Positions 6,595 to 7,234 of a stretch of 7,234 nucleotides of DNA are shown one piece after another. The number at the start of each line of letters is the position of its first letter. The stretch's first letter is position 1. The translations under genes were made by a program, and so were the position numbers. The stretch comes from Candidatus Omnitrophica bacterium CG07_land_8_20_14_0_80_50_8. GTDB lineage: Bacteria; Omnitrophota; Gorgyraeia; 2-02-FULL-51-18. The notes below the pieces were generated by a model, which searched no databases, was not told where the DNA came from, and was given only the letters and a program-made list of their open reading frames with translations. The stretch spans positions 1-7,234 of the forward strand of contig PEWW01000090.1 of the NCBI GenBank assembly GCA_002779345.1. The letters run 5' to 3'.

Positions 6595-7234
6595 TCAGGC
6601 GCAGGATGTCAAGATAAAGCGCTCAAGCGCCAAGCGCTCGCCCAGTTGCCCCGTCTTAACCGCCGCGTCGCAATCAAGCAGTTGCGTTGCCATTTTTTTA
6701 AGGCGAGTTCTGGAAATACGCTCTGCCTGTTGAAAGATCTTACCGGCAAAGAACGGAGGAAGCCCCATTTCTGCGGCAATCGCGTCTTTGGGAAAACCTT
6801 CCGTCGTCAACGCATGGATCTTTCCCAACTGCTCCAATTGTCGCGCAAATGCACCGGTTACCTCATAAATCTTCGCGCCCGTCTTAAGCAGAGCGTCCAA
6901 AACGGCCAACGCGGTTTTGACCTTTGCTTCCAGTAAAGCATCCAACAGGCCAAATACGTCCGCTTGAACAGACCGCCCCAGCAGGGTTTCAACGTCTTTT
7001 AGGGTAATCCGAGTTTCGGGATGGGTATAAAGGGTCAGTTGTTCGATCGCAGAACTGATCGAGCCGGCATCTTTATCTACCCTCTCAATTAAAACTGCTG
7101 AAGCGCCGTGATCCATGGTTTTGCCGAGTCTGCGCGCGCGGCCCTCCACCCAGCCAGGAAGATCTTTATCAAACGGCAGATGGCACGGCGTAGGTTTTGC
7201 TTTCTCCGCGAGACGTTTTAAAAAATTGTTTTTT
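6595..7234 (-). CDS. holA: DNA polymerase III delta subunit (HolA), C-terminal part (cut by the window edge)
   Basis: The delta subunit is the clamp-loader wrench that opens the beta sliding clamp during replication. The frame is open to the right edge, so 212 C-terminal residues are visible, and the GTG at 7149 is not a start. The stretch PCHLPFDKDLPGWV, then RARRLGKTMD, belongs to the end of the AAA+-like part. ETRITLKDVETLLG and SVQADVFGLLDALL are typical of delta. The ending CDAAVKTGQLGERLALERF is the conserved C-terminal collar helix pattern. The N-terminal clamp-binding domain lies outside the window. Its TGA faces the rpsT end across a 39-base gap. Confidence 0.93.
   Translation of the reverse strand, partial: KNNFLKRLAEKAKPTPCHLPFDKDLPGWVEGRARRLGKTMDHGASAVLIERVDKDAGSISSAIEQLTLYTHPETRITLKDVETLLGRSVQADVFGLLDALLEAKVKTALAVLDALLKTGAKIYEVTGAFARQLEQLGKIHALTTEGFPKDAIAAEMGLPPFFAGKIFQQAERISRTRLKKMATQLLDCDAAVKTGQLGERLALERFILTSCA

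Noticed and set aside
6595..7149. HolA as a complete 184-residue protein starting at GTG 7149
   Set aside because: The frame is open to the window edge with conserved delta sequence (PCHLPFDKDLPGW) upstream, so the gene is simply cut by the window.
1..7234. Search for mobile elements, CRISPR, tRNA, riboswitch or defence genes
   Set aside because: No spaced short repeats, transposase motifs, tRNA-like cloverleaf or long leader was seen. The window is almost fully occupied by housekeeping genes.

Overview
The window is a compact bacterial chromosomal segment with housekeeping genes packed almost end to end. The minus strand carries, in transcription order, murJ, uvrC, a secreted TPR-repeat protein, prfB and the 5' part of secA, which runs off the left edge. 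On the right, rpsT lies on the plus strand, divergent from murJ. It converges on the 3' part of holA (minus strand), which enters from the right edge. There is no sign of phage, insertion sequences, CRISPR, tRNA or rRNA, and no intergenic gap exceeds 100 bases.

Organism: MurJ, a long SecA N-terminus, RF2 with a programmed frameshift and a signal-peptide-bearing TPR protein fit a Gram-negative-type bacterium. I associate holA / rpsT / murJ neighbourhoods with Deltaproteobacteria and candidate phyla such as Omnitrophota. Placement at phylum level is inference only; nothing in the window decides it.

Region by region: 1-599 is the SecA N-terminus. 592-1690 is prfB, joined across a +1 frameshift at an in-frame TGA. 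1691-1778 is an 88-base gap with an imperfect hairpin and a possible promoter. 1779-3230 is the TPR protein with a Lys/Glu-rich repetitive middle. 3220-4644 is an unusually short UvrC. 4641-6200 is MurJ. 6201-6270 is a divergent control region with a near-consensus sigma70-type promoter for rpsT. 6271-6555 is rpsT. 6556-6594 is a convergent gap. 6595-7234 is the HolA C-terminus.

The leftward genes probably form one operon, because murJ/uvrC, uvrC/TPR and prfB/secA all overlap by 4 to 11 bases. Together they cover cell-wall precursor flipping (MurJ), nucleotide excision repair (UvrC), translation termination (RF2) and protein export (SecA), with the TPR protein as the one gene of unknown role. 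I see no undescribed multi-gene system. The points most worth a second look are the RF2 frameshift site, the internal shortening of UvrC, and the repetitive TPR protein.
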